Source: Mrakia gelida (lineage: Eukaryota; Basidiomycota; Tremellomycetes; Cystofilobasidiales; Mrakiaceae). Taken from it: a stretch of 64,000 nt of DNA. This document shows positions 30,494 to 42,195 of this stretch, in pieces. The DNA is taken from contig BRON01000002.1 of the NCBI GenBank assembly GCA_024345305.1, positions 682,001 to 746,000 of the forward strand, read 5' to 3'. The notes beneath the pieces were generated by a model. It searched no databases. It was not told the DNA's origin and was given only the letters and a program-made list of their open reading frames with translations. A program made the translations under genes and the position numbers. Numbering within the stretch: position 1 is the stretch's first letter; each line of letters starts with the position of its first letter.

Positions 30494-31497
30494 ATGCTCG
30501 CTCCCTCTCGACTTTTTACGAGATCGGCAGGTGAGCCTTCCTTCTTTCTTCCGGTTCGATGAGATTTCGTTCTCTTCTCTCGAGCTCACCTTCCTTTTCT
30601 TCCCTTCCTTCCCTCCCTTCGCATCTCTTCCCCATCTCCCTAGGATCCCTCCTCGCTCGATCTTCGATCCCAGGACCCTCCACTCGAGCCTCTTCCTCCT
30701 CCCTCCCTACGGAATCCACCCCCTCGGAACCAACTCAAGATCCCCTCCTCCCTCCTTCCTCTTCCCTCGACTCCTCCCTCCCCTCCTCCTCCTCGCCAGC
30801 TCCCTACTTCACCGTCCCCTCCCCTCGACCCGCCGTCGTCCGATCCTCCTGGTCGGCTCCCTCCGTCTTCGGGTACCCCTCCTCCCCAGCGGAAACGATC
30901 CTCACGGACCCAACGAACCAAAACCTCGCTCACTACGTCCTCCCTTCAACTCCCCACTCCCCCCTCGCCCTCCTCTCCTCCCAAACCTCCCGCTACATCC
31001 TCTGCAACATCCACACCCAAAAGATGCTTCTCCACCCTAGAGACATCCTCACCCTCCCCCGCCTCTCCTCCCACCCCGCCATCGGCTCAACCATCTCCCT
31101 CTCTCGAATCATCGAAGTAGGATCCCGAGACTTCTCCCTCAAAGCTCCCGTCAACCAGCGACTCATGGACGTTCGGTGCAACCTCACGGTGTTGGAGCAC
31201 ACGAGCAGTCCCATGGAGATTGTGAACAAGAAGAAGAGGAGAAAGGGGTACCAGAAGCAGATCAGGAGTAGGAGTCAGTACACGAGGTTGAGGGTCGGGG
31301 AGATTGAGCTGGTAGGGAACGGGGATAGCGTGGCGCCGGATGAGCAACCGAAGGAGAGGACGTTGGATAGGCCTGTTGATTTGGGGGTGGACGACTTCAA
31401 GACGTCGGATAACTCGGTGAGGGGGAGGATGGCGAAGAAGTTTGGGATCGTTTATCCCAAGAGCATCCCGGCGCCTCCCAGGCCCAAGGGAGTGTAG
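30494..31497 (+). CDS. MRPL49: Mitochondrial large-subunit ribosomal protein bL21m
   Basis: Structural protein of the mitochondrial large ribosomal subunit. Exon 1 encodes MLAPSRLFTRSA, the start of a mitochondrial presequence; a second large exon begins GSLLARSSIPGPSTRASS and holds the rest. After a Ser/Pro-rich region the bL21 fold is seen in IHTQKMLLHPRDILTLPRL and SRIIEVGSRDFSLKAPV, followed by VRCNLTVLEHTSSPMEIV. The signature basic stretch is KKKRRKGYQKQIRSRSQYTR followed by LRVGEIEL. A C-terminal extension (GRMAKKFGIVYPKSIP, ending RPKGV) follows. At about 300 residues it is longer than yeast Mrpl49, mainly because of the N-terminal low-complexity part. Confidence 0.85.
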
Positions 31498-31679
31498 GGA
31501 AGGACGGGTGGAGATGGGAACTTATTATACGAAGAGCTTTGTTCGTCTTTCGTCTTCGGTTGTGGGTTCGGGAAAGAGTCATTTGATTCGTGAAAGAAGA
31601 GGAGAGGAGGAAGAGGAAGAGGGAAGTCGAGCACCACCGCCGCTCCGTCCTTCGCGCTTCCTTCGTCTTGAATTCCTGT

Positions 31680-32841
31680 TTAGGCAGTCTTGTCGTCGTA
31701 CTTGATGGAAACGGAGTTGACGCAGTGTCGCTCGTCCGTACTGGGCGCGCGAAAATGATGAAAGGGAGGAACAGTCAGCTCGAGAAGAAGGGAAGATCGA
31801 ATACGAGGGGGGGGGCGACGAGGACGAGAACTGGAGCCAAAAACGAGAGAACTCACGGGTTTCCGAGTCCCTCCCCTTTAAAAACGTGACCCAGGTGTCC
31901 ACCACAGTTCGAGCACACGATCTGGTGGGAGTAAAGAGAGACGAGGAGGAAGAGGGAAAACAAGAAGATCAGAATCACGAACGAGCGACGCCGTCGTTCC
32001 TCCCTCCTCTCCTCCCTCGCACTCACCTCCGTTCGAACAGAGAACAGCGATCGATCCTCGTGACGAGTGATGGCTCCAGGAATAGCGTCGAAGAAGGCCT
32101 AACAAAACCCAAACCGAGATCAGAGTTAGCTCGAGGGAAAGCGAACGACGGCGACGAGCGACGAGGGAGGAGAGGAGGAACGAACAGGCCATCCTGGTTG
32201 GATCGAAGACGAACGAGCGCAAGCAACAAGGTCAGCTTAAACGAAGCACATACAAGAGAGTAAGGTCGACTCACCACAACCAGACTTGAACTTATGCTGA
32301 GCCTTGTCTGTAAACGCAAACGAACGAAGAACGAACCCAAGATCGGTCAGCTCCCACCTCCATCGCCTCCATCCCTCCCTGCCCCCTCCTTCTCGACTCA
32401 CAAAGAGGCGCTCCACACCCAGCACATCCGAAGGTTCCTTCAGCAGGCTGGAACTTGTCGTACTCTCCCGTTCCAGGTCGTTCGGTTCCTGCAACGAATG
32501 GAACGAAGGAGATCGGGTCAGCTTGAGCTCTCCCTCGTCCACTCGCTCCTACGAGTTGCATTCGTGAGAGACGCACCCTTCTCTCGAAGGATACGGAACT
32601 GTTCCTTGTTGAGAACGGTTCTCCACTCTTGTTCGGACTTCTGGGCGGGGGCGGAGGCTGCCAGACGAAACGAAACGAGGGAGGGGTGAGCTCGAGCTGG
32701 GTGGAGGGAGGAAGGGGAGGGAGTTCGAAGCTCACAGGACATGGCTTTGACGATGGAAGTTGTTCGGAAGGCTGTTGGCTGTTGGAAGATGAGCTTGGGC
32801 GAGGTAGTTCTGAAAGCTTGAAGAGTCGATCTGCTGAGCAT
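31680..32841 (-). CDS. MXR2: Peptide methionine-(R)-S-oxide reductase (MsrB), probably mitochondrial
   Basis: Reduces the R form of methionine sulfoxide in proteins, using thioredoxin. The start MLSRSTLQAFRTTSP at 32841 looks like a mitochondrial presequence. The MsrB domain is spread over about six exons: WRTVLNKEQFRILREKGTER, GTGEYDKFQPAEGTFGCAGC, HKFKSGCGWPAFFDAIPGAI, EIVCSNCGGHLGHVFKGEGF and PTDERHCVNSVSIKYDD. Both zinc-binding CxxC pairs (CAGC, CSNC) and the catalytic Cys (RHCVNS) are present. The gene ends KYDDKTA at 31680. Exons are small, some only about 30 bp. Confidence 0.92.
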
Positions 32842-33314
32842 GTAGCGGTTGGAAGGTCGAGGGCGAAAGGAGCAAGGTCCAGCTCGACGCCGTCCCTCGC
32901 TCGCGTTGGTCGATCAGCGTCATCTCGCCTCTTTTCCCTTTACTTTTTCTTTTCAGCAGAGAAGGGGAGAATGCCAGCCGAGAGTCCATGCAGAGAGAGA
33001 TAAGGGTAGGTAAGTAGATAAGGGCGTGGGGCAAAAAAGGGGAGGAGGACAGGGAAACACATCCAGGTTTGGGGTATCGAAAAAGACGAACGAGAGCGAG
33101 AACCGTGAGAGAAGGACGAAGAGACCGCAAAAAGAAGGATGAGGGAGAGGTAAAGAGGAGTAGAGAGAGAGAGAGAGATAGGAGGTGAGCTGAGATCAAG
33201 AAGTCCTTCGTTGAGTTGAGAGAGAGAGGAAGAGATAAACCTGGAGGGGGGGAATAAACGAGATCAAGAAACAGAGGAGACGAGAGGGAGCAAGTGTACA
33301 TGTAGAGAGAAAAA
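32842..33314. other. Intergenic region between MsrB and the LIM-RhoGAP gene
   Basis: 470 bp holding the MsrB promoter and the 3' flank of the RhoGAP gene. It contains a GA dinucleotide tract (near 33163-33178) and is strongly purine-biased on the plus strand. I see no gene in it. Confidence 0.5.
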
Positions 33315-36300
33315 TCACGACCTCTGAGGGTCGCTATGCGAAGGAGGAGGGTTCAACGTAGGTTGAGGGTGGGTGTTGGCGTGCTGAGGGGGTTGTTGAG
33401 GGTAGTACGATCTCCTCGGGTCGTGCTGATCATTCGAACTCGACGACGTGAGCGGTGAGCTCGCTCCTCCTGGGAACCCCCTCCTCGGCGACGAAGGCGA
33501 GTCCGCTCCGTGGCTGTGGCTGTGGGATGAGGCCGACGACTGGGAGAAGGGTTGATGAGGGTTGATCGGGCGAGGGAAGTTGTTGGGGTTCCCTCCTCCT
33601 CCTCCTCCGTTCGAGTGACCGTCGTAGCTCTGCTGTTGCTGCTGAGCCTGAGCCCACGAGGCGGGTCGAGACTGCTGTCCGGCTGAAGAGATGGGTCGAC
33701 CTCCCCCTTGACTGTTGTTCGGATCGAAGACGTTTCCGGACGCGGTCTGAGCGAGATTTTGGTCCGAGCGGTAGGAGGGCATTCGCTGTTGCTGCTGCTG
33801 CTGGTCGATCTGACCTCGGTTCGACGGTGGCTGGAGGGGAGGTTGAGGTCGGCCTTGGGCTCTACGATGATTTTGGAACTGGACGTGGTACTGAGAGGGA
33901 GGGAGAAAGGGTAGAAGTCGTCAGTACCCAAAATCGCTCGACGCCGTCGCGAAAGCACCGAACCGATCCAAACTCACCTTCGAACAACTCTTCAACATCT
34001 CCTTCGGTGGCTGCTCGAGATTCCTCTCGAAGAGATCGATGACCTGAGGGATGAGGAACCGATCCAGCTCGTCGGGAACGGTGTAGAAGTCGTCCTGAGC
34101 CTGAAGGAGGAGGGTGACGGCCTTGATGGCGACGAAGCTCTCGTCTCGAAGAGGGTTTCCTCCCTTGGAGTAGAGGATACTGGGAGTGATGACCGTCGAG
34201 AGGTTCTGCAGGTCCATCTTGCTTCCGGTTTCCTCGTCGATGTGCGAGAACGACGCGACCCACTTGAGGAAGACGAAGACGATCTCCATCGTGTCCCTGT
34301 TGCAGCGAGGAAGGAGGCAGACGATGAGGTGGAGGTAGCGACGACGTTCGGCTTCCGTAGGGAGGGCTGGAAGAAGTGCGAAAAAAGAAAGAGGAAAGTC
34401 AGAGAAAACGCTCGTGAACAGGGGTCGAGAGCGACGAAGGATGAGAAACGGAACGAACTCTGAGACTGGCAGAACAGACGATGAAGTCGGAAGGTAAGGA
34501 GAGGATCCGGCATGTCCCTGAGGAACTTTTTGAGGAGAGCGGCGAGCTGAACAGGGTTCTCGTCCGTGAGGTTGACCGTCGAAGGATCCCGGTCGAGGGC
34601 GTCGCACATGTCCTTGAGACGACGGATGTTTCCGTTCTTCCTGAAGATTCCCTCCACCGACATGTCTGCAAACGAGAAGAAGAGTTTCGATCAGTATCTC
34701 TGGCGGAGAATGAAGAGGAATAGCGAGAAGGAGACTCACCCATTTGCTTCATAGCAGCGATGATGTCCTCGACGAAGGTTGGGACCTTGAGGTGAGCATC
34801 CGTCGCTCCCAGCACCGAATCCGATCCAGCACGTTCGACGAGTTGATCCAGGGGAACGGCGAAGACTCCTGGGGAGACGGAAAAAGGTGAGAAGGTCAGC
34901 ACGAGTCAAAGAGAGGGAACGAACGCGACGAAGAGGAACTCGACTCACCCTTCTTCTTGATCTCCTTCTCCTTCTTCCCAGCCTTGAAAAGCTTGTTCCA
35001 GAAGTTGTTCTTCTTCGAAACCAACTCCAAGATCTCCTCCAGATCGAACGTCTCCGCCAAGGGGCTCTTCTGTAGCTGGAGGACAGCGAAGTACTTGATG
35101 ATGAGCGATTCGACGGGCGAGAGATCCGCGACGAGCCTCCTCTCGGAGTGGAACGGACGATGTTCGACCCTCGCCTCGACGGCCTCGACAATTCCGATCC
35201 CAGGGAAGTCTCCGAGCGTGAGATGGTCGTCGTACTGGTTCTCGACCTGCGCGATGGACATCGCTCCTCGATCGAAGGGGATGTCGGGGGAGGGTTCGCT
35301 GACGATTCGAACGGAGGTGTTGTTCCTCGCGAACGAGGGTCGAAGGACGGAGGTGATGGTGGAGGGAGGAGCGTCTGGGTCGGCGGAGGAAGAGGAGGTG
35401 GTGGTGGAGATACCGCCGAGAGGGGAGTCGTCTCGAGCGATGTTGCTGAAGGAGCTGGGAGGGATGGATTGGGAGGAGGGACGAGGAGAGAAGGCTCCGC
35501 TGACGGGTCGGATGGGTTGAGGGGAGTGGACCGAAGCTGAGTGGGATTGGACCGTAGGGAGGGGAGGGACGGAGGGGAGGACTTTCGTCGAGGTTGTGGG
35601 AGGTGGGACGGGGACTGGGACGCTCGACTTGGCGACCTTTCCTGAGGGAGACTCGACGACCGTCGACCGTTTTGGGACGTGAGCCGTCGTCGACGAGAGT
35701 TTCCGATCCAAGTTGACGGACTTCATCCTCTTGACGTCGTTCGAGTCCTTGTAGGCGTCGTACATCGAGGTGGCCATCGCCTCCTCCGAAGAGGGTTCGC
35801 TGACGGCTGAGGAAAGGGAAGCAAGAGCGAGAATCGTCAGGTTCGAGCGCGACGAGACAAGGGAAGACGAAACGCGGAAAAAATACTCACATGGCACAGC
35901 AGCAACGACTCCCTGAGCTCTCAGATGACTATACAGCCTCCTCAGAGCCGCGTTCAGCAGGAAAGCGAACTGCTCCAACCGGGTGACCGTCTCGAACCCG
36001 GAGAGCGTCGACTCGAGGGCGTGCTCGAGACAGAAGATGGCTTCTGGAACCGCTGCGAGAGCCGCCGTCGTAGGAGGTTGATCGCTCCTCCGAGGAAGGT
36101 AGACGAACTCGTCGACGTCTGGACGAGGTTTCCGAATCGGAGCGACCTTGGCTGGTTTGGGTTCGTCGATGGCCGTCGAGGACGCCGACTTCTTCTCCTC
36201 CTTGATGTACGGAGCGGCTGGTCGACCGCACGTCGTGCACTTGACGCAGTACGAGTGCCAGTGAGGGAACGTTCCTAGTCGGATGCAGTCCTCCTCGACG

Positions 36301-39094
36301 GGTTTGGCGCACGAGACGCAGAGGTCCAACGGAACCTCTCCTGAACCGGCGTCTCCTCGAAGAAGCGACTCTCCGTCGACGAGGAAGAGACTCTTGTAGC
36401 CGTAGTTGTAGCGATCGAACGCGAACGGCGACGACGACGAAGGACCTCCAACCTTCTCTTCTGGCGGTGGTGCTCCCGTGAGTTCGGCTTGGGCTCGTTG
36501 CTTGAGAACTCGACGCCGACGAGCTCCTGGGTCTCCTCCGTCTCGAGCGAGGAGGGAGAGTCGATCGAGGAAACCTCCGAGTGCTGAACGGTCGGCGTGT
36601 TCTCGTTCGAGTTTGAGAGCTCCTGTGAGGGAGATTCGGATGAGGATTTTGAGGTAGTGGGCGAGACGAGTGACGAGGGAGAGGAGGTCTGCTGTGATTC
36701 CGGTCGTCCGACGAGCTCCGGTTTCGTGGGTGTGAGCGAGGAGGGAGAAGAAGTTGACCGTCGTCCGACATAAGAGCTTGGCTTCTCGAACGTGGGACAT
36801 GCCTGTAGAGAGAAGAGAGGAAGGGAGGTCAGTTCGAGTCGGAGGGACAGTGGGAGAAGAGCAAGACGCGTCGAAAACTGACCTTTCGCGTTGACGGCGA
36901 TGAAGTGAGTCTCGAGCTCGTCGATGGTAGCGAAGAGGACCTCGACGTGAAAGATGAATCGCTCGGCCATGTTGACGGCTTCCATGTAGAGACTGTTGCT
37001 GACGTGGGAGAGCATCTCCGAGATGCAGGCTGCCGAACTCTCCTCGAAGGCTGAAAGGACCGTCCAGACACGGTAGACCTGCTGTTCCATCTCCTGCTGC
37101 TTGGCCTTGAGGGTCTCGGCTGTCTCGTTCTGCTCCTCGTTGAGAAGCTGAGATCCGTTCGTTATCGAGGGAGCTGGGGATCCGTGAGCCGAAGCGGCGA
37201 ACCGAGAGAGGAGCTTGACGTTCCAGAACTGAGGGAGAGAGAGAACGAACGAAGGTCAGCTCTCTGCTCGCTCTCAGGCGAGGTAGTAGATATGCGAGAG
37301 TAGAAACTCACCTTCTGAATCATGTAACACTCAGGATGCCAGCACTCGTCCTGTTGATTCCGGTTGATCTCGACGAACTGCTTGAGGATCGCGACTCCAC
37401 ATCCGACGCACTTCGTCGCGAATCTCGTGCTGTAGTGGAAGTGGCAGACTGGAGACGAGAAAACCAAGTCAGCCCAGCTCGAGAGAAGAGTCGAAAGATG
37501 GGATCGAGTGACTCACAGACGTCTCCGTTGTGCTCGTAGTAAGAATCCTGAGGACCGAAGAGCGTCGGACAAGCCGAGCAGGTGAAGTGTTCGACGTGAA
37601 ACTTCTTCTCTGTTGGGTTCCAAACCAACCGAAGCGAACCGAAACAGTCAGCTCACGCTCGACGTACGACAGAGATAAGAAGAAGAGAAAGAGAGACGAA
37701 CGACAAGCCGTGATGTAGCTCCCTCTGAGAGCCATCCCGCACGAGCTGCAGATGAGGTCCAACCTCCTGAAGTAGTCCGTCTCGCACAGAGGGTACTGCT
37801 TTCCGTCCTTGCTCTCGATGGGGAAGAACTTGGCAGCGACGACCTTGTTGCAGTCCTGTTTGCACGCGAAAACGAGGAGAATGTCGAGGAGAAAGAAGGA
37901 AGGAAGAGAGAGGGAATCGAAACAAAAACATGAGCTTCGAGTTCGGGACCGCACATCTCCCTTCCTTCCTTCGTTCGACGAGAGAGCGAGAGAAGTACGA
38001 ACCTGACAACGAAAGCAGTCCAGATGATACACCGTCTTCAACGCTCTGACGAAAGGACCCGTGACTGGATGTCCACAGGACGCACAGATCGTCTGAGGTT
38101 GACCTGGCCACTGAGCTTGAGTCGACTGATGGGAGGAAGCTGAGCCTGAGGGAGCGTAGGCTGAGGAGGTGTGGGAGAGAGCCGAGGAGGAGTTGGCGGG
38201 ACCGAGGTTGTAAGGGTTGGAGGATTGTTGAACTGGAGATTGGAGGGGGTTTGAGGAGTGAGGAGGTTGAGGAGGATGGTAGTGTGGTTGAGGAGGAGAG
38301 GGGTAGGCGGCGTGGGAGTGAGCGGAAGGAGGGGAGGAAGGAGCTGTTGAGGGTGGACGGGGACCGTCGTAGGTCGATGATGGAGTTCCTGATCGTGATG
38401 CTGGTAGTGGTAGACCGTAGGAGTGGGAGTGGCTTGAGTAGGAAGGGTCGATGGAGGAGGAAGAAGGGCCAGCTCCGGCTTGACGAGCTCTCGAGGATGA
38501 ACTCATTCCTCTTCCATCCTCCCCTCCCTGAGCTCCTCTAGCTGAACCCGAGTAATGACTCTCACTCCCACTGCTAGCTCCATCCGCGTAGCTCGTTCTC
38601 CGTTCCCACCCTAGATAGGCGAGACCGTGGTCACCGTCTTGAGCTTCCTCGCTCGGAGGTCGAGAGTTCCAACGAGAGCCTTCTCCCTCCCCTTGACGGT
38701 TCGATGAGCTCGGTGGAGGTGGGTTCGAGAGTCGAGAGGAAGGGGAAGGGGAGGTGGCTGATCTTGGTGGTACTGATACTGGAGGAGGGAGGTTGAAGGT
38801 TGAGGATTGAGGAGGAGCTGAGTGAGGACCCGACTCGGGGGAGGAAGGGCGGATGGAGAGCTTGGGCTGATTCCTGTACGAATTAGGGTAGGACGAGTTC
38901 GAGTAGGGGGGTTCGTTGGATGGATTGGCGTTCGAGGAGTAGGAAGTTTGCGTAGATAGGGTTGGATGGGAGTAGGCGTTCGAGGACGAGTGCGAGGAAG
39001 AAGAAGCACTGGGTTGCGCTCGTCGATCCGCTGGTGAAGGGTAGCCCTCGGAAGGTCCTCCTCCTCGAGGGTTGGAGGAAGAATTATAGTCCAT
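33315..39094 (-). CDS. LRG1: LIM-domain Rho GTPase-activating protein (LRG1/Rga1 type)
   Basis: Rho-GAP that would down-regulate Rho1 signalling to cell-wall synthesis. The start MDYNSSSNPRGG at 39094 opens a Ser/Pro/Tyr-rich N-terminus of over 300 residues. LIM 1 begins ICASCGHPVTGPFVRALKT with YHLDCFRCQ, and ends CETDYFRRLD. LIM 2 has ICSSCGMALRGSYITAC, FHVEHFTCSAC and CHFHYSTRFA. A partial LIM follows (KCVGCGVAILKQFVEINRN, CWHPECYMIQ), then a helical region (MEQQVYRVWTVLSAFEES) and a last LIM-like module (CVSCAKPVEEDCIRLGTFPH, CVKCTTCGRPAAP). The RhoGAP domain begins GVFAVPLDQLVERAG and holds the Arg finger in VEGIFRKNGNIRRLK, LLKKFLRDMPDPLLTFRLH and LSTVITPSILYSKGGN. A Gln/Pro/His-rich tail ends SHSDPQRS at 33315. 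LIM arrangement and GAP position match LRG1. Confidence 0.88.
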
Positions 39095-39503
39095 GCTCAG
39101 ACTAAGTGCCCGAAGCGCAAAATGGGCCGGAAGAGGGAGGCAATTCGAGCCAGAGGAAGGAACAGGAGGAAGGGGAAGGGAGGGGAGAGGTCGAAGCGGT
39201 TTGGGAGGAGGAAGCAGCGAGCACTTCGCCCTTGCCTCGTCCTCGAGGCTATCCTCCGTTTCGCGCTCGCATCTCTCGACACTTTCTGCACCGAGAAGTT
39301 CCAGGAGTAGTGGTGATGACATATAAGACGAAGCGATATAAGTTGTGCTACGAGAACTAACAAGAAAAAAAGCGAAAAAAGCACGTCGACCTCGCGAACG
39401 AGCGAAACTGAAAGCGTCGACGGCTTGACCCAACGACGACCTCGAGACCTCTGGAGAAAAGCAGCGTCAGGAGAAAGAGAAGTCCCACCACCCCATCACG
39501 AGC
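39095..39503. other. Promoter and leader region of the LIM-RhoGAP gene
   Basis: 410 bp upstream of the RhoGAP start and downstream of the DUF2408 gene stop. It contains a GGTGATGACATATAAGA stretch near 39309-39326, TATA-like on the plus strand only. No coding exon seen. Confidence 0.4.
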
Positions 39504-42053
39504 TCAATCAGAGTCAGAATCTCCCATACCGGCCTTGAGCCTGTGCGAGAACAAAGCAGAAGGGGACAGGAAATAGAAAGCGAGCCGTCAGTCGAGGGTT
39601 CGAGCTCGAGAGAAACAAAGGGCTCGCGCGCGAGGAGTCAGAACACTCACATTTCGAGAAGCTCATGACACTCGCTCAAGTGAGCTACGAGGATAGCTTG
39701 TCCCTCAGGGATGGAACTGAAGAGACGAAGGAGAGATGATCAGTACGAGAGATCGTCGAAAAGGAGCAAAACGGAAAGCAGAGCTCACCCGTCCCCGGCC
39801 ATGAACTTGCCGTCCTGTGAGAGGAAAAAGCTGTTCGCGTCAGCGACTGTGAGATCAAAGGAGGTTTAGAAGAGAGTAGAGTACTGACCTTTCGCATGTT
39901 GTCGATCTGGTGAAGGGCGAGATGATACTGAGAGAGGGAAGGAAGACAGACGAGCTCAGCCAAAGGGACAGTCGCGACGAGATTCGAGTTGACGAGATGG
40001 GACGAACAGGGTAGAGATCACGAGCAGAGAAGGGTCCACCAAATCGCAAGACCTCGTTCAGGCACTTCTTGACCGTCGAGAGTTTGTTGGCCTGAGAAGA
40101 GAACAAGACAGGTCAGGCTCGAGCCGCGAAGAGGAAGAGATGAAGACCCGAGACAAACAATGGGCATGAGTTCCTCCGACACCGGCTCCGACGACGAGAT
40201 AAGACGGTAGATGAGACCGTAACACCTCCTCAGCAGGTACAGAAGACCGTACTGTCCATCAGTTGGAGGCTCTCCGTCCGCGTCGACGAACTTTCCGTCC
40301 ACTCGCATCTGCAAACAAAGAGACAGATCGAGTCAGCTTCAGACGAGCAGGAAAAGAAAAAGAGGTGGCCCGTGCTCACCGAGTCGATCTCGGCGAGAGC
40401 CATCGAGTAGCTGAAGCACGAGGAGAAGAAGGCGAAGACAGCCGGTCAGGTCGAGAACGAAAAGATGCACGAACGCCGCGTTTCAAACTCACTTGTACAG
40501 GTCCGTCTCCCTCAGCGTCCATCGATGCGTCAGACTCAGACGCTCCAGCTTAGCTCGAAGTTCCGTCAGTCGGTCGAATATCTATTTGAAGAGAGGGAAC
40601 GAGCGAGGAGGAGTCAGAAAGAACGCGACGAACGAGGCGACGGATTCGAGATGAACGACGAACAGGTTTCAGGGGAATGGGAACGTCGTCCTCGTGAAGA
40701 GCTCGAATGTCCTGAGCGATCTCGAAGCACTCCTCGAGAAGACCGGAGAGAATGCTATGGCAGCCAAACATAATCGTCCAGAGTTATTAGCAGCTCGGGG
40801 TAAACGGGCGAGGGAGGAGAAGGACGACGACTCACGCTTGACCCGTCGGCACAGACGATCCTCCTGGACCCAGGAACTTTCCGTCGACTCGTTTACTGGA
40901 AGAGGAAGGGGAAAGAGAGGTCAAAGAACGCGACGAGAGATGATAGCTCGGCGAGGACTCACCCATCAATCTTCCTCAGCTCCTCCATCAACGCCTTCAC
41001 CTCCGACTTGAGAGGCTTCTCCATCGCGGCCAGACTCGAGAGGTGCTTCCTGATCTGCACGAGTCGTTGATGTATGGGTACGAGCTCCACCGAGAGAATC
41101 GATAAGGACTTGAAGAGGTCGGCGAGCACTCGTTCTAGTGGAGGAAAGATGGAAGGAAGGAAGGAGGAAGGAAGGAGGAAGTGCGGAGGTCAGCTTCGAT
41201 TCTCCTTCCTTCGTTCCGTTCCCTTCCCAAAGACTCACCAGTGTCCTCCAACTTCTTGGTGAGCAGCTTCTCCATCGCTGCCGGAAGCTGATCGTTCTCT
41301 GTCTCCTGAGTGATGACCTCTCGAAGTTCCTGAAGTCGCGTAGAGTAGGGCTGAAGGTCGGTTTCCGTGTAGACTCCCGATTCGTTCATGTGCGTGAGGA
41401 GCTGCCTCATGCTTGCGAGCTGGACGAAAAACGAGGTCAGCTTGACGGCCCTGCTAATCTTGAGATTGAGAAGCGACTCACTTGACAGAAACCAGCGACG
41501 GAGGTTCTCGATTTGCCGATCTAGGAAGGACGAGAAGGAAGGGCCGGAGGAGGAGGGAAGGTCAGGACGGAGGGGGCCGATGAAGGGCGATAGAGATGGA
41601 ACGAGAGAAACTCACGACGAGGAAGAAGAGGGATACGAGAGAGAAGACATCCGTGAGAGCCTGATCGACTCTGTTGGGTTGAGAATCCGTGTCCGAGGAG
41701 GTTGAGGCCTGGTTGGCGTTCTCGTCTCGGATGTCGTTGAGCTTCGTCACTGAGAAAGAGCAACAGATCATCAGCTTCCAGCCCTCCATCTCTACTTTTT
41801 CGGGCAAGACCAACTCACCTTGCTTGAGTACGGCATGGTAGATGGATTCGACGTCCTTGGGTTGGATGTACTCGGTCAGGGAGGCCTTCTTGAGCAAAGT
41901 TAACCTCGTACGGATGCTGAAGGTGGAGGAGAGGAAGGAGAGGGCGAAACAGTCAGCTTCAAGAGCTCAGATTTGCTCACAAAGCGCTGGATAGGCAAGA
42001 TGTACATACTTGATGAGTGATTCCAAGATTGGAAGCTCTTCTGAAGGAACCAT
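39504..42053 (-). CDS. DUF2408 / UPF0662 family protein
   Basis: Member of a conserved fungal family of unknown function (S. pombe UPF0662-type proteins). The start MVPSEELPILESLIK at 42053 is followed by about twelve small exons. The most telling feature is a repeated motif: KRVDGKFLGPGGSSVPTGQ, SMRVDGKFVDADGEPPTDGQ and NMRKDGKFMAGDGSIPEGQ, each followed by a helix rich in Leu/Glu/Cys (LSGLLEECFEIAQDI, LLYLLRRCYGLIYRL, LVAHLSECHELLEM). Other helical parts include LTLLKKASLTEYIQPKDVES and LTTKKLEDT-like segments. It ends GMGDSDSD at 39504. The protein is all-helical in appearance with no membrane segment. The family is not characterised well enough to state a role. Confidence 0.82.
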
Positions 42054-42195
42054 TTGTGGGAAGGGTGAGGGTTTGAAGTGACTCGCTCTCCAGCTTGACC
42101 TTCGTCCTTCTCCTTTCGCCGCTACAAATACGACCCCACGCTGCTCCGAATCTCGACCGATTCTACCTTCTCTTCTCAAACCACCAGCATCGAAA
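42054..42195. promoter_or_regulatory. Shared divergent promoter, DUF2408 gene and DPP5
   Basis: 142 bp between two start codons on opposite strands; both promoters must lie here or extend into the flanking genes. No TATA box is evident. Confidence 0.4.

Noticed and set aside
33160..33180. GA dinucleotide tract as a possible regulatory element
   Set aside because: Short purine tract, common in this genome between genes; nothing else supports a function.
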